Positions 35,720-48,739 of a DNA stretch of 64,000 nt are shown in pieces. The stretch is from Delphinapterus leucas (lineage: Eukaryota; Chordata; Mammalia; Artiodactyla; Monodontidae): assembly GCF_002288925.2 (NCBI RefSeq), contig NW_022098024.1:139729-203728 (forward strand). The letters run 5' to 3'. The notes beneath the pieces were generated by a model. It ran no database searches. It was given only the letters and a program-made list of their open reading frames with translations, and was not told where the DNA came from. Each line of letters starts with the position of its first letter. Positions within the stretch are counted from its first letter, which is position 1. The translations under genes were made by a program, and so were the position numbers.

Positions 35720-35850
35720 CTGTGGGCTAGTCATGTCTTCTAATTTGGATGCTTGAAAGCTAGAGACATGTCTCTTATATTGACTGTATCTTTAGCCTAG
35801 TACCTGGCACTGAGTGTATAGCCAATAAAAGCTTGTAGAATAAGTAATAA
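35720..35850 (+). mobile_element. L2 LINE 3' end
   Basis: Ends with 'cctagtacctggcactgagt' and 'ccaataaaagcttgtagaat', the L2 3' end pattern. Confidence 0.6.
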
Positions 35851-36711
35851 ACGTAATAATATTAAATCAATTCTTGCTGCTACTCATCAGGGAGTAATCT
35901 AACATAGGATTGTCTGCGTGAGAAGTAACTCAATCACAAATCACTGTTGAGAGTCTGAAGCATTTATCCTCAACTTTGAACTAATATTTAAAACCAATCT
36001 TTATTTTCTCTAACCCTGGCAATCTCCCCCTTTTACTCTCTCTCCTCTCATCAATCTATCCAACCTTTTTCTCTCCAGTCTTCAGTCACAATAACATTTT
36101 TCTGTACTTTTGTCAGTTGCCATGGAAAATAAATGACTATCCCATTTGAACTATCCCCATGTGATTTCATGTGAGACTGTTATACATCAGACTATTATAA
36201 ACAGACTAAATTTTGTAAGATCCATTGAGCTACTTTTGTAAGATGCTGTGACAGTCTTTTTCAAGGTCTCAGAACTGGTAAGAGAAGGGTAAAGACTCTA
36301 GTCCTGGTTTGGATAGTTCCAAAGCCCATAGTACATTATTCAGCAGCTGTACTCTATTACTGCTACTCCAGCAGCCAAATCCATGGTTTGCTTTGGTCAT
36401 CAGCTTTCTTATCTCATTCCTAGTTTTCTATGGTAAGATATGAGAAACACTTTTTCTTCCTTGCTCACGTTTCTCACAAGGGGCTTCTGCTTCACTTCTT
36501 AAGAGGAAACAGTATTAGAAGGAAACCCAAAGATTTTGTCTTCCTTATCTCAGTTGCTACTGCATGTAAGAGGAGAGGAGGTTTCTTTTTTTAGCTGATT
36601 GGTGAGATGTGCTTCTCATCCATCCATTACCCAATGTTAATGACAGAATAGACATCTCTCTACTCAAGAGGCAGACCTAGAAGTCTCTCTTTTTTCTTTT
36701 TCTCACTCACT
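35851..36711. other. Unassigned sequence
   Basis: No repeat or gene recognised. It holds short pyrimidine-rich stretches. Confidence 0.45.
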
Positions 36712-37068
36712 TGCTCTTGTTTTTCTTTTTTTAAATATCTTTATTGGAGTATAATTGCTTTACAATGCTGTATTAGTTTCGGCTGTATAACAAAGTGAAT
36801 CAGCTATACATATACATATATCCGCATATTCCCACACTTTTGCGGCTCCCTCCCACCCTCCCTATCCCACCCCTCTAGGTGGTCACAAAGCACCGAGCTG
36901 ATCTCCTCGTGCTATGCGACTGCTTCCCACTAGCTATATATTTTACATTTGGTAGTGTATATATGTCCATGCCACTCTCTCACTTCGTCCCATCATACCT
37001 TTCCCCCTCCCCGTGTCAAGTTCATTCTCTACGTCTGCGTCTCTATTCCTGTCCTTCCCCTAGGTTCC

Positions 37069-40000
37069 TCAGAACCATTTTTTTTTGATGCCATATATAT
37101 GTGTTAACATACGGTATTTATTTTTCTCTTTCTGACTTACTTTGCTCTGTAAGACATACTCTAGGTCCATCCACCTCACTACAAATAACTCAATTTCATA
37201 TCTTCTATGGCTGAGTAATATTCCATTATATATATGTGCCACATCTTCTTTATCCATTCATCTGTCAATGGACACTTAGGTTGCTTCCATATCCTGGCTA
37301 TTGTAAATAGTGCTGCAGTGAACATGGTGGTGGTACATGACTCTTTTTGAATTATGGTTTCCTCAGGATATATGCCCAGTAGTGGGATTGCTGGGTCGTA
37401 TGGTACTTCTATTTTTAGTTTTTTAAGGAATCTCCATACTGTTCTCCATAGTGGCTGTATCAGTTTACATTCCCGGCAACAGTGCAAGAGGGTTCCCTTT
37501 TCTCCACACCCTCTCCAGCATTTATTGTTTGTAGGTTTTTGATGATGTCCATTCTGACTGGTGTGAAGTGATACCTCATTGTGGTTTTGATTTGCATTTC
37601 TGTAATAATTAGTGATGCTGAGCATCCTTTCATGTGTTTGTTGGCAATCTGTATGTCTCCTTTGGAGAAATGTCTACTTAGGTCTTCTGCCCATTTTTGG
37701 ATTGGGTTGTTTGTTTTCTTGAATGAGCTGCTTGTATATTTTGGAGATTAATGCTTTGTCAGTTGCTTCGTTTGCAAATATTTTCTCCCATTCTGAGAGT
37801 TGTCTTCGTCTTGTTTATGGTTTCCTTTGCTGTGCAAAAGCTTTTAATTTCATTTGGTCCCATTTGTTTATTTTTGTTTTTATTTCCATTTCTCTAGGAG
37901 GTGGATCCAAAAGGATCTTGCTGTGATTTATGTCATAGAGCGTTCTGCCTTTGTGTTCCTCTAAGAGTTTTATAGTGTCTGGCATTACATTTAGGTCTTT
38001 AATCCATTTTGAGTTTATTTGTGTGTATGGTGTTAAGGAGTGTTCTAATTTCATCCTTTTACATGTAGCTGTCCAGTTTTCCCAGCACCACTTACTGAAG
38101 AAGCTGTCTTTTCTCCATAGTATATTCTAGTCTGCTTTATCAAAGACAAGATGACCATATGTGCATGGGTTTATCTCTGGGCTTTCTATCCTGTTCCATT
38201 GATTTATATTTCTGTTTTTGTGCCAGTACCATATTGTCTTGATTACTGTAGCTTTCTAGTATAGTCTGAAGTCAGGGAGCCTGATTCCTCCAGCTCTGTT
38301 TTTCTTTCTCAAGATTGTGTTGGCTATTCGGGGTCTTTTGTGTTTCCATACAAATTGTGAAATTTTTTGTTCTAGTTCTGTGAAAAATGCCATTGGTAGT
38401 TTGATAGGGATTGCACTGAATCTGTAGATAGCTTTGCGGAGTGTAGTCATTTTCACAATGTTGATTCTTCCAATCCAAGAACATGGTATATCTTTCCATC
38501 TGTTTCTAGCATCTTTAATTTCTTTCATTGGTATCTTATAGTTGTATGCAAACAGGCCTTTTGTCTCCTTAGGTAGGTTTATTCCTAGGTATTTTATTCT
38601 TTTTGTTGCCATGGTAAATGGGAGTGTTTCCTTAATTTCTCTTTCAGATTTTTTATCATTAGTGTATAGGAATGCAAGAGATTCCTGTGCATTAATTTTG
38701 TATCCTGCTACTTTACCAAATTCATTGATTAGCTCTAGTAGTTTTCTGGTAGCATCTTTAGGATTCTCTGTATAGTATCATGTCATCTGCAAACTTCTTC
38801 TTTTCCAATTTGGATTCCTTTTATTTCTTTTTCTTCTCTGTGGCTCAAACTTCTAAACCTATGTTGAATAATAGTGGTGAGAGTGGCAACCTTGTCTTGT
38901 TCCTGATCTTAGTGGGAATGGTTTCAGTTTTTCACCATTGAGAATGATGTTGGCTGTGCGTTTGTCATATGGCCTTTATTATGTTGAGGTAAGTTCCCTC
39001 TATGCCTACTTTCTGGAGAGTTTTTATCATAAATGGGTGTTGAATTTTGTCAAAAGCTTTTTCTGCATCTATTGAGATGATCATATGGTTTTTATTCTTC
39101 AGTTTGTTAATATAATGTATTATATTGATTGATTTGTGTATATTGAAGAATTCTTGCATTCCTGGGATAAACCCACTTGATCGTGGTGTATAATCCTTTT
39201 AATGTGCTGTTGGATTCCGTTTGCTGTTATTTTGTTGAGGACGTTTGCATCTATATTCATCAGTGATATTGGCCTGTAGTTTTCTTGTTTTGTGACATCT
39301 TTGTCTGGTTTTGCTATCAAGGTGATGGTGGCCTTGTAGAATGAGTTGGGAGTGTTCCTCCTTCAGCTGTATTTTGGAAGAGTTTGAGAAGGATAGGTGT
39401 TAGCTCTTCTCTAAGTGCTTGATAGAATTTACCTGTGAAGCCATCTGGTCCTGGGCTTTTCTTTCTTGGAAGATTTTTAATCACAGTTTCAATTTCAGTG
39501 CTTGTAATTGGTCTGTTTACATTTTCTATTTCTTCCTGGCTCAGTCTTGGAAGGTTGTGCTTTTCTAAGAATTTGTCCATTTCTTCTAGGTTGTCCATTT
39601 TATTGGCATATAGTTGCTTGTAGTAATCTCATGATCCTTTGTATTTCTGCAGTGTCAGGTCTTACTTCTGTTTTTCATTTCTAATTCTGTTGATTTGAGT
39701 ATTTTCCCTTTTTTTCTTGATTAGTCTGGCTAATGGTTTATCAATTTTGTTTATCTTCTCAAGAACCAGCTTTTAGTTTTATTGATCTTTGGTATTGTTT
39801 CCTTCATTTCTTTTTCACTTATTTCTGATATGATTTTTATGATTTCTTTCCTTCTGCTTACTTCGGGGTTCTTTTGTTCTTCTTTCTCTAATTTCTTTGG
39901 GTATAAGGTTAGGTTGATTATTTGAGATTTTTCTTGTTTCTTGAGTTAGGATTGTATTGCTCTAAACTTCCCTCTTAGAACTGCTTTTGCTGCATGTCAT

Positions 40001-40838
40001 AGGTTTGGGGTCATCGTGTTTTCATTGTCATTTGTTTCTAGGTATTTTTGATTTCCTCTTTGATTTCCTCACTGATCTCTTGGTTTTTTAGTAGTGTATT
40101 GTTTAGCCCCCATGTGTTTGTATTTTTTACAGTTTTTTTCCTGTAATTGATATCTAGTCTCAGAGCATTGTAGTCAGAAAAGATACTTGATACGATTTCA
40201 CTTTTGTTAAATTTACCAAGGCTTGATTTGTGACCCAAGGTATGATCTATCCTGGAGAATGTTCCATGAGCACTTGAGAACAGTGTATTCTGTTGTTTTT
40301 GGATGGAATATCCTATAAATATCAATTAAGTCCATCTTGTTTAATGTGTTATTTAAAGCTTGTGTTTCCTTATTTGTTTTCATTTTGCATGATCTGTCCA
40401 TTGGTGAAAGTGGGGTTTTACAGTCCCCTACTATTATTGTGTTACTGTCGGTTTCCCCTTTTATGGCTGTTAGCATTTGCCTTATGTATTGAGGTGCTCC
40501 TATGTTGGGTGCATAAGTATTTACAATTGTTATATCTTCTTGGATTGATCCCTTGATCGTTATGTAGTGTCTTTCTTTGTCTCTTTTAATAGTATTTATT
40601 TTAGAGTCTATTTTTTCTGATATGAGAATTGCTGCTCCAGCTTTCTTTTGATTTCCATTTGCATGGAATATCTTTCTCCATTCCCTCGCTTTCAGTCTGT
40701 ATATGTCCTAAGTCTGAAGTGGGTCTCTTGTAGACAGCATATAGACAGGTCTTTTTGTATCCGTTCAGCCAGTCTATGTCTTTTGGTTGATGCATTTACT
40801 TTTAAGGTAATTATTGATATGTATGTTCTTGTTACCAT
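37069..40838 (-). pseudogene. L1 copy B ORF2 (endonuclease-reverse transcriptase), decayed
   Basis: The start is the ATG at 40838; the frame runs in fragments to the stop at 37069, after 'KNKYRMLTHIYGI' with a short extension. In the endonuclease, the 'GDFNT' motif reads 'GDCKT' and 'SDHN' reads 'SDYN', so two active-site positions are lost. In the reverse transcriptase, 'FADD' is still encoded near 38775-38790, but a short deletion removes the residues just before it. The C-terminal Cys-rich segment is in the frame at 37179-37625 ('[16 protein letters not shown]'). Many frameshifts. Confidence 0.87.
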
Positions 40839-40896
40839 TTTCTTAATTATTTTGGGTTTGTTATTCTAGTTCTTTTCCTTCTTTTCTGTTTCCTGC

Positions 40897-41788
40897 CTAG
40901 AGAAGTTCCTTTAGCATTTGTTGTAAAGCTGGTTTGGTGGTGCTGAATTTTCTTGGCTTTTCCTTGTCTGTAAAGGTTTTAATTTCTCTGTTGAATCTGA
41001 ATGAGATCCTTGCTGGGTATAGTAATCTTGGTTGTAGTTTTTTCCCTTTCATCACTTTAAATATGTCCTGCCACTCCCTTTTGCCTTGCAGAGTTTCTGC
41101 TGAAAGATCAGCTGTTAACGTTATGGGGATTCTCTTGTATGTTATTTGTTGCTTTTTCCCTGCTGCTTTTAATATTTTTGCCTTGTATTTAATTTTTTAT
41201 AGTTTGATTAATATGTGTCTTTGCGTGTTTCTCCTTGGATTTATCCTGTATGGGACTCTCTGTGCTTCCTGGAGTTGATTGACTATTTTCTTTCCCATCT
41301 TAGGGAAGTTTTCAACTATAATCTCTTGAAATATTTTCTCAGTCCCTTTCTTTTTCTCTTCTGCTTCTGGGACCCCTATAATTCAAATGTTGGTGTGCTT
41401 AATGTTGTCCCAGAGGTCTGAGACTGTCCTTAATTATTTTCATTCTTTTTTATTTATTCTGCTCTGTGGTAGTTAGTTCCACTCTTTTATCTTCCAGGTC
41501 ACTTATCCGTTCTTTTGCCTCAGTTATTCTGCTATTGATTCCTTCTAGAGAATTTTTAATTTCTTTTATTGTGTTGTTCATCATTGTTTGTTTGCTCTTT
41601 AGTACTTCTAGGTCCTTGTTAAACGTTTCTTCTGTTTTCTCCATTCTATTTCCAAGATTTTGGATCATCTTTATTATCATTGTTCTGAATTCTTTTTCAG
41701 GTAGACTGCCTATTTCCTCTTCACTTGTTTGATCTGGTGGATTTTTACTTTGCTCCTTCATCCGCTGCATATTTCTCTGTCTTCTCAT
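40897..41788 (-). pseudogene. L1 copy B ORF1 (RNA-binding chaperone), decayed
   Basis: The first 112 codons from 41788 are open and give an N-terminal tail and a coiled coil ('NSRITEAKERISDLEDK'). The frame then breaks near 41450. The RNA-binding C-terminal part is in other frames. The L1 ORF1 stop lies at 40897 ('ctttag' context on the minus strand). An upstream ATG at 41788 and one ten codons later are both possible starts. Confidence 0.83.
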
Positions 41789-42511
41789 TTTGCTTAACTT
41801 ACTGTGTTTGGGGTCTCCTTTTCACAGGCTGCAGGTTTGTATTTCCCATTGTTTTTGGTGTCTGCCCCTAGTTGTGAGTAAGGTTGGTTCAGTGGGTTGT
41901 GTACGCTTCCTTGTGGAGGGGACTGGTGCCTGTGTTGTGGTGGATGAGGCTGGGTCTTTTGTTTCTGGTGAGCAGCACCACGTCTGGTGGTGTGTTTTAG
42001 TGTGTTTGTGAACTTATTATGGTTTTAGCAGCCTCTCTGCTAATGGGTGCGGTTGTGTTCCTGTCTTGCTAGTTATTTGGCATGGGGTGTGCAGCACTGG
42101 AGTTTGCTGGTCCTGTGTGGAGCTTGATCTTAGTGTTGAGATGGAGATCTCTGGGAGAGCTCTCACTGATCTTTATTATGTGGGGCCTCTGGTCTGTGGT
42201 GGTCCAATGTCCTGAACTCGGCTGTCCCACCTCAGAGGCTCGTACCTGACACCTGGCCGAAGCACCAAGACCCTGTTAGCCACATGGCTTACACGTAGAT
42301 GTGTTAAATTCTCCAATCCAAAGGCCGGCCTTCTGTACTCTGCTCAGTCATCCAGCCGGGAGCCGTCCTTCGGGCCTTGTCAATAGGGAGAGCCTGCTTT
42401 GGATCCAGGTCCAGCTGCCTTCCCTAGCATCTAGAAGAAGCAGCCAACACCCCCATCGTCCCCTATCCCCGCCGCAACTCTGTCACGATCCTGGAGTGCC
42501 TGAGGCTCCGC
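41789..42511 (-). promoter_or_regulatory. L1 copy B 5' UTR
   Basis: About 720 bp, GC-rich towards 42200-42511. In L1 this part holds the internal promoter. It is shorter than in copy A, consistent with 5' truncation. Confidence 0.6.
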
Positions 42512-42523
42512 TGCTCTTGTTTT

Positions 42524-42824
42524 AATTCTTGCCCTTACCCTATCACTGTGTCTTTTGTAGCTGTCTGCCACATGAACTGGTAAAAAGTTTGGAGGAATCT
42601 TTATTGGTGTCTTCCTTCATGTGAAAAGCAGATTAAGTAAGCTGTGTTTCATCAGGAACATGGTTTTTTCAATTTCTCTGACTACAACTAGGTGGTTAAT
42701 TTCACTGCTTAAAGTTTTAGAGAGAGTATGAGGCCTGTCATGATTTCCAATTTGAACTCACTACTAATAAGCAACTTTTGCCTCTCTGTACCCTCAATTA
42801 GCTAAAATCTGGAGAATCCCCTAT
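42524..42824. other. Unassigned sequence
   Basis: No repeat recognised between two L1s. Confidence 0.5.
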
Positions 42825-43711
42825 ACCTCCTATTGTATTATTTTGTTGAAAAATTCACCAGTGAAGCTATTTAAACATAAAATTGAAGATTTTAAATATT
42901 ACAGATTTATTTCTTTAATAGGTATGAGACATTCAATATCTAATACTTCTGGTATTAGTTTAGATAAATTATGTTTTTTAAAGCGATTTATTCTGTCAGC
43001 TGACTTTAAACATTTATTGGTATAGAGTTATTCATATTTAAATACCTGCAGAATCTACTGTTATATCTCCTTTTTCATGTAAGTAGTAGATCATTGATTG
43101 ATATCTATTCTCCTTTTCTAATATATGCATAAAATGCTATGAAATTCCTTCAAAGCACTGCTTCAGCTGCATCCCACAATTTGGACATGTCATATTTATA
43201 TTATCATTCAGTTAAATTGTCTAATTCTCCTTGTGATTCCTTTTTCAATTCCATGTGCTATTTAGAAGTATGTTGCTTAGTTCCCCAATATTTGGATATT
43301 TTCTGGGTTTTGTTTTTAGCTTAGCTTTTACTGTGGTAAGAGAACATATTTAAATGATATGTCTACTTAAAATTTCATGAAAGTTGCTATTTTGTTCTAA
43401 GTTTTGTGTGTGTTTGAAAATAAAGTTTTGTCATTTTTGTTTGCAGTGTTTTCTATGTCTGTTAAATCAGTTTTTAAAGCAATGTTTAGATTTTCTATAT
43501 TGTTACTGATTTCTTGTCAGTTATTGAAGAAGGTATTAAAATTTCTCAATTTGATTATAACTTTTATTATTCTTTAGGTTCTGTCAAGTTTTGCCTTATA
43601 GATATTAAAGTTGTATTATTAGGTACATACATATAAGAACAGTTATATCTTTCTCATTGATTTATTCTTTTGTTATAAAATGTTCCTCTTTATCTCTAAT
43701 AATTTTCTTTT

Positions 43712-43893
43712 TTTTTTGATATGGATCATTTTTAAAGACTTTATTGAATTTGTGACAGTATTGCTCCTGTTCCATGATTTGATCTTTTGGCCATGAGGCA
43801 TGTGGGATCCCAGCTCCCCGACCAGGGATCGAACCCACACCCCCCACATTAGAAGGTGAAATCCCAACCACTGGACCACCAGGGAAGTCCCAG
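43712..43893 (-). mobile_element. tRNA-Glu-related SINE, older short form
   Basis: About 180 bp ending in 'ggaccaccagggaagtccc' on the + strand. The tRNA-like part keeps 'ccctggtggtccagtggttg' and 'gttcgatccctggtcgggg' on the minus strand. A duplication of about 11 bp ('ttttctttttt') begins at 43703 and 43894. The body after the tRNA part differs from the young form, so it is another CHR subfamily. Confidence 0.85.
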
Positions 43894-44904
43894 TTTTCTT
43901 TTTTTAACATCTACTTTGTCTTATGCTAGTGGGACTATAATAGCTTTCTTTGGTTAATGTTTATGTGGCTCGTTCCTTTACCTTTCTGTTAATTTTTAAA
44001 GAGAGTCTCTTATAAGCAATAAAAAGTGGGTTTTTTTCCTTTTAAATAAAATCTCATAGTCAAATGGTGTTTTATACTAGTCTTTTAATTGGAATATTTG
44101 TCCATTTACATGCTGTACAATTATTGACATATTTGTGTTCATAGATATCATTTTACCATTTGTCTTCCATTTGTCCCATGATTTTTATAATCATTTTCCT
44201 CTACCTTTCTTCTGTTAGGTGTATACATTATTTTGTTTAAAAATTGTCCCTCTATTGTTTTATTAATTATGTATTCTTTTGTTATGCTTGTAGTATTTGC
44301 TTTAGAGACATTACAGCACACATTCTTGACTCATTAAAATTAGTTCTTTTACTACTACACAGACTGGCTGGATGTTACAAATTTTCAATTACATTTACTC
44401 TGCTGCTTTATGTGCTATCCTACATTTTACTTCTATGTATATTTAAAAATCCCACATGACACTATTATATATCACATATATTTATCTATATATTAGCACT
44501 TTTGTTATTTTTAATTCCTTCTTAGATCTCTTACTTTTGTCTGAGGTCATTTTCCTTCTTTCTGAAAAATTACAGTTTTCTTAGTATTTCTGTTAGTGAG
44601 AGATAGCTGGTGATTAATTCCCTCAGTCTTTGTTTATCTGGGAAAGTTTTAATTTTGCTATTACTTTTGAAATATATTTTCAATGGATGTGGAATTCTAA
44701 ATTGACACTTACCTTCAGTATGTTAAAAATGTTATTGTCTTCCCAATATCATAATTTTGGTCTAGAGGTCAATTTGTAATTCTTATTGTTGCTTCTGTGT
44801 AGGTAATGTCTTTCACGTCTAATGATTTTTAAAATTTCCTTTTTTCTTTTGAATTTTCAGCAATTATGATGTATCTGGTTGTGATTTTATTTATATTTAT
44901 TTAT

Positions 44905-45251
44905 TTATTTTAAAAATTTTATTTATTTTTCACTGCATTGGGTCTTCATTGCTGCACACAGGCTTTCTTTAGTTGTGGCGAGTGGGGGCTACTCTTCATT
45001 GTGGTGCATGGACTTCTCATTGTGGTGGCTTCTCTTGTTGCAGAGCACGGGCTCTAGGCTTACGGGCTTCAGTAGTTGTGGCACATGGGCTCAGTAGTTG
45101 TGGCTCGCAGACTCTAGAGCACAGGCTTGGTAGTTGTGGCACACGGGTTTAGTTGCTCTGCGGCATGTGGGATCTTGCCACACCAGGGCTTGAACCCGTG
45201 TCACCTGCATTGGCAGGCAGATTCTTAACCACTGTGCCACCAGGAAAACCC
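44905..45251 (-). mobile_element. CHR-1-like SINE, long form
   Basis: About 347 bp ending in 'gccaccaggaaaacc'. The central part repeats an 'agttgtggc..' unit about five times. The young 210-bp copies lack most of this. A perfect 17-bp target-site duplication, 'tatttatatttatttat', lies at 44888-44904 and 45252-45268. The + frame at 45153 is incidental. Confidence 0.9.
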
Positions 45252-45809
45252 TATTTATATTTATTTATGTTTATCTTGCTGGGGTTTCATAGTTGTTCTT
45301 TCATCTGTGAGTTGATATCTTTTGTAAATTTTATAAGATTCTTGGCCATCATCTCTCCAAAAATTGTTTCTTGCCCTCTCTTATAATCCACTCTTTATCA
45401 AACTCCAATTTACATGTATGTTAAGTTTTTTCACTATACCCATTTGTCTCTTTTTCTCCTTTCTACACTTGTTTCTCTCTGTGTTTTAATTTGGACATTA
45501 TCTATGGACCTTTTAAAAATTTATTTAATTAAGCCACACTTCAGCTGTGCCAAGCTATTCAGAACCCTTAATTTTAATTATGGTATTTTTCAGTTCTATG
45601 AATTCCATTTGATTTTTAAAAAATAATTCTTGCTTTTCTGGGAAAATTCTCTTTGTTTTCTCAAGTAACAATTTATTAATTAAAAACTTTTTTAAAGTCA
45701 ATTTCTGATTAGCTCCAATTTTGGATCATCTGAGAGTTTGTTTTTATTGTGTTTTTCTCTTGATCTTGTCTTTTGGTGTGAATACATGGATGATAGAAAA
45801 CTGTATGGA

Positions 45810-46110
45810 AAAAAATCTCAAAATAATTATGCTGAGTGAAAGAAGCCAGAATAAAAAGAGTACCTACTCTTTGATTCCATTTATATAAAGTTCTAGAAAA
45901 TGCGTACTAGTCTATACTGAGAGAAAGCAAACCATTGGTGGCCTGGAAATAGGGCAGAAATCAGTCTGTAGACATTTGAAACTTCATAACAGCAAATCTA
46001 ATGAATAATATGATATAAAAAGGAAAGTTTGGACAGGGTCATAAAAGGATTATTTTGGGAAGTTACCTTTAGTCTGATTTGGTGGCAGACAATGTGAGGC
46101 GTGAAGGAAG
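45810..46110 (+). mobile_element. L1 3'-end fragment
   Basis: 'tatgctgagtgaaagaagcc', 'ttgattccatttatataaag' and 'ttctagaaaatgcgtactag' match an old L1 3' region in + orientation. The right limit is approximate. Confidence 0.7.
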
Positions 46111-46479
46111 AAAACAGTCAGGAGTGATAACATGGGTAGCTATTTTGGTGATGGTGCCGTCTACTGAGGTAACACAGGGTAAGAACAGGGTTTTTGAAGA
46201 CAAAATGTTGAAAATACTTTCAAACATTTAGTGTTTGTACAGTCATATTTATTGATTTGGAGCTTGAGAGAGATCTGGGAGATAAAGAGAAGGCAGTGCA
46301 AACCAAGGCAAAGTGTTGTAGAGAAAGAACAGAGGGCTGACCACAGAGCCGATAAGAGCACCAAATGCTAAGCAGAGAAAGGGGCAGTAACAAGGTGCTG
46401 CGGAAACCAAAAATAAGGAGATTGTAAATAAGCTAATGTGTCATCAAAGGTCAAAAAGTGGGGCCAACTCTCAGTAGCT
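46111..46479. other. Unassigned sequence
   Basis: No repeat or gene recognised. The minus frame at 46161-46364 has no domain. Confidence 0.45.
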
Positions 46480-46830
46480 TCTCAAGTCTCCTATCCCATT
46501 TGTGTGATATTCTGTTTGCCTCCTATGCTCTTCCCCATTTCATTCCTTGTAAACTGTTCCTCCTTCAAGGAGGCCACCTTTTTTGGAAAGTTCCCCCCTG
46601 AGCCCCTCAGGTAGACTTTGGAGCACACTTCTTATGGTTCCATTTGTTTTGATTCCGCTCATCACATTACATTTAAATTATCACTCTGCAAGCCTGTCTC
46701 CTTGTCAGACTGTGACTTTTGATTTTGTATTCCCAGCACCACTACATTTCAACCTTGGCTGAATCCCTAGTGCCTAGAGTAGTAATTTTATTGAAGACAC
46801 TAGAAAGTTATTTGTTGAATGAATAAAAAG
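46480..46830 (+). mobile_element. L2 LINE 3' part
   Basis: 'tcctccttcaaggaggccac' leads to 'ctccttgtcagactgtgact' and the end 'atccctagtgcctagagtag' with 'gttatttgttgaatgaataa'. Confidence 0.75.
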
Positions 46831-48504
46831 CTACTCCAAAAAATCAGGGAATCTAAATTGCTAATGATGAAAAAAAACAAACAGTGTTTTAGGGCATATT
46901 TTAGGGATTGGCCACAAACTAGCTTAGGCAAGTTGCTGCATTTTCAAGGGAATTGGCTTCCTCAGTAAAATTAGGATGTTGGTTAATGATGATATTCTAT
47001 GTTCTATGACCAGTTCTGTTTCAGCAATTGTTTTTATTCTGGATTTAAGTAAGTATTTTGATTGAAAAACAATCTTTCTCTTTCTGCCTGTCTCAGTTCT
47101 TCCTCTGGTTTGTAAATGGGTGTGGCCTGAGTCTAGAAAGTATTGGATCTCAGTCTCCTTTATGCCTTTGTAACTTTTATGTTCCATGAGAATTTCTGAA
47201 GACAGTTTGGTTAAGACTTACAATTCTAGCAATGTCCTAAATACATGTCAGCAGGTATTGAAAGGCTGTGGATGAGAAAGTGCCATCACTTCCTGGGTAA
47301 TTGGAACAAGGAAGAGGACACTGTGCACAAGGATTTGACAGGATTAACCTGTCTCCTGTACTGTAAAGCAGTAATGGGCTCATTCTTTACTCATGGCACT
47401 GCTTGTCACCACATGACAGGGTTAACACAGTTTCTAGCACACTTGCCCGGGTTCCCTGACCAAATAGCTGAAAGCAGAGATGTGAAGACAGGACCTGGAA
47501 ATTGGTCTATTCATAGCACACACTTCAAAGTTCCTGGGATGTATTGCTAGCCATGGATATGTGTACCAATCCATGTGCCTAGTGCTCATTAAACTCTAGG
47601 TAGATAAAGGAGATTAGATGGCAGGACTAAAAGTCATGCTTTTTATTTCGTATCCCTTTTTTCTATGATTTTCATGGTAATTCATGATTAGGGAAACCCT
47701 GAGGCTAATTGCCCGTGTGGCATTGGTGAAACAGGGGTAATCACATAACCAAATGGAAAGAATATATGCTCTAGTTCCTGGCATAGAACCTGACACTATG
47801 AAACTAGAATCAAGACTTTATGATAGTAGGTATTAATACATAAATGCTGACTGATTAAAAAAGAGAGTATTTTCTATGTTGGTGAGAAAATGAACATTTT
47901 GTGGACTGTGTATTCATTTTTGCATCATAATGAATTGAAAATGGTTAGCATGCCAAGCATATAATTGAAAATGTATTTAAAATATATGCATAAGATGTTC
48001 ATTACAGAATTATTTATAACAATAAACAGTTTGAAATAAACAAAATACCTTTCATCATGGGGTTGGCTAAAAACCTCTGGTGTGCCAATCCAAAGCAATA
48101 TCATGAAGTCATGTTTTAAAAAGTATAGTATGACTACTGAGCAAAGTTATTGCATGTACATGGTTATTATAACCATATAACTATGTGTATATGAAGAAAA
48201 GCCCATAAAAATAATTGTGTGAGGATAGTGGTCTTTGGATAAATATTTTTCTTACATCTAATTTCCAAATTTAGGGATTAAATATCTCACATATTTAAAA
48301 TGGTTTAAAGAAGGTTTCTAATTACCTCAAACACTGACATTTCAGAAAGGAAACACATATAACTTATCTCTGGTGGGTGTGATCCAGGAAAATCAGAGGA
48401 TCCTGAACAAAGACAGTGTTTTGACATTTAAAAGACAAAAAATAGTAATGGTGGATTTATGTGGTTTCCTTCCCTGGTGAGCTCCAGATAGGTAGGGGTT
48501 TGGG
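46831..48504. other. Unassigned single-copy-looking sequence
   Basis: No repeat or gene recognised. Frames at 46924 (minus, 87 residues), 47245 (+, 101 residues) and 47614 (minus, 60 residues) have no domain and no conserved context. Confidence 0.45.
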
Positions 48505-48715
48505 TAATTGTCTTTGGATTCAGAGAGGAGTAGACTTAAATCGTAGCTCTGGCCTCTGGAGAAATTGCATAACTTCTTTGAGCCTTGGTTCTCCTCTCTG
48601 TGACCTGGAGATAATGTTGTCTCTTTCACAAGGTTTTTTGTAAATAATGGATGAAGTGGAATAATATATGTTAAATACTTAGCACAGTGTTTTCTAATAA
48701 GTGCTTGGAAAATTA
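48505..48715 (-). mobile_element. MIR SINE
   Basis: Reverse-complement MIR order: 'tttggattcagagaggagta', 'ctttgagccttggttctcct', 'tgtgacctggagataatg', 'acttagcacagtgttttcta'. Confidence 0.78.
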
Positions 48716-48739
48716 TCTTACTTATGCTGTTTGATGTAA

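Larger units (their letters stand above)
36712..42523 (-). mobile_element. Nearly full-length younger L1 (copy B) with 12-bp target-site duplication
   Basis: 'tgctcttgtttt' lies at 36712-36723 and at 42512-42523, immediately outside the element. The tail (T-rich at 36720-36734) is on the left. The 3' UTR opens with 'aaatatctttattggagtat', unlike copy A's 3' UTR, so the two belong to different subfamilies. ORF2, ORF1 and about 720 bp of 5' UTR follow. The 5' end at 42511 is probably truncated. Confidence 0.9.
42825..45700 (-). mobile_element. Old L1M, ORF2 N-terminal half to ORF1 region, hosting two SINEs
   Basis: Antisense L1 text runs rightwards from the reverse transcriptase start ('aattcaccagtgaagctatt') through the endonuclease ('cagctgcatcccacaatttg', 'ccaatatttggatattttct') into ORF1 ('cttggccatcatctctccaa'). 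The 3' half is missing at the left. It is far more diverged than copies A and B. Removing the SINEs at 43712 and 44905 restores the text. Confidence 0.8.
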
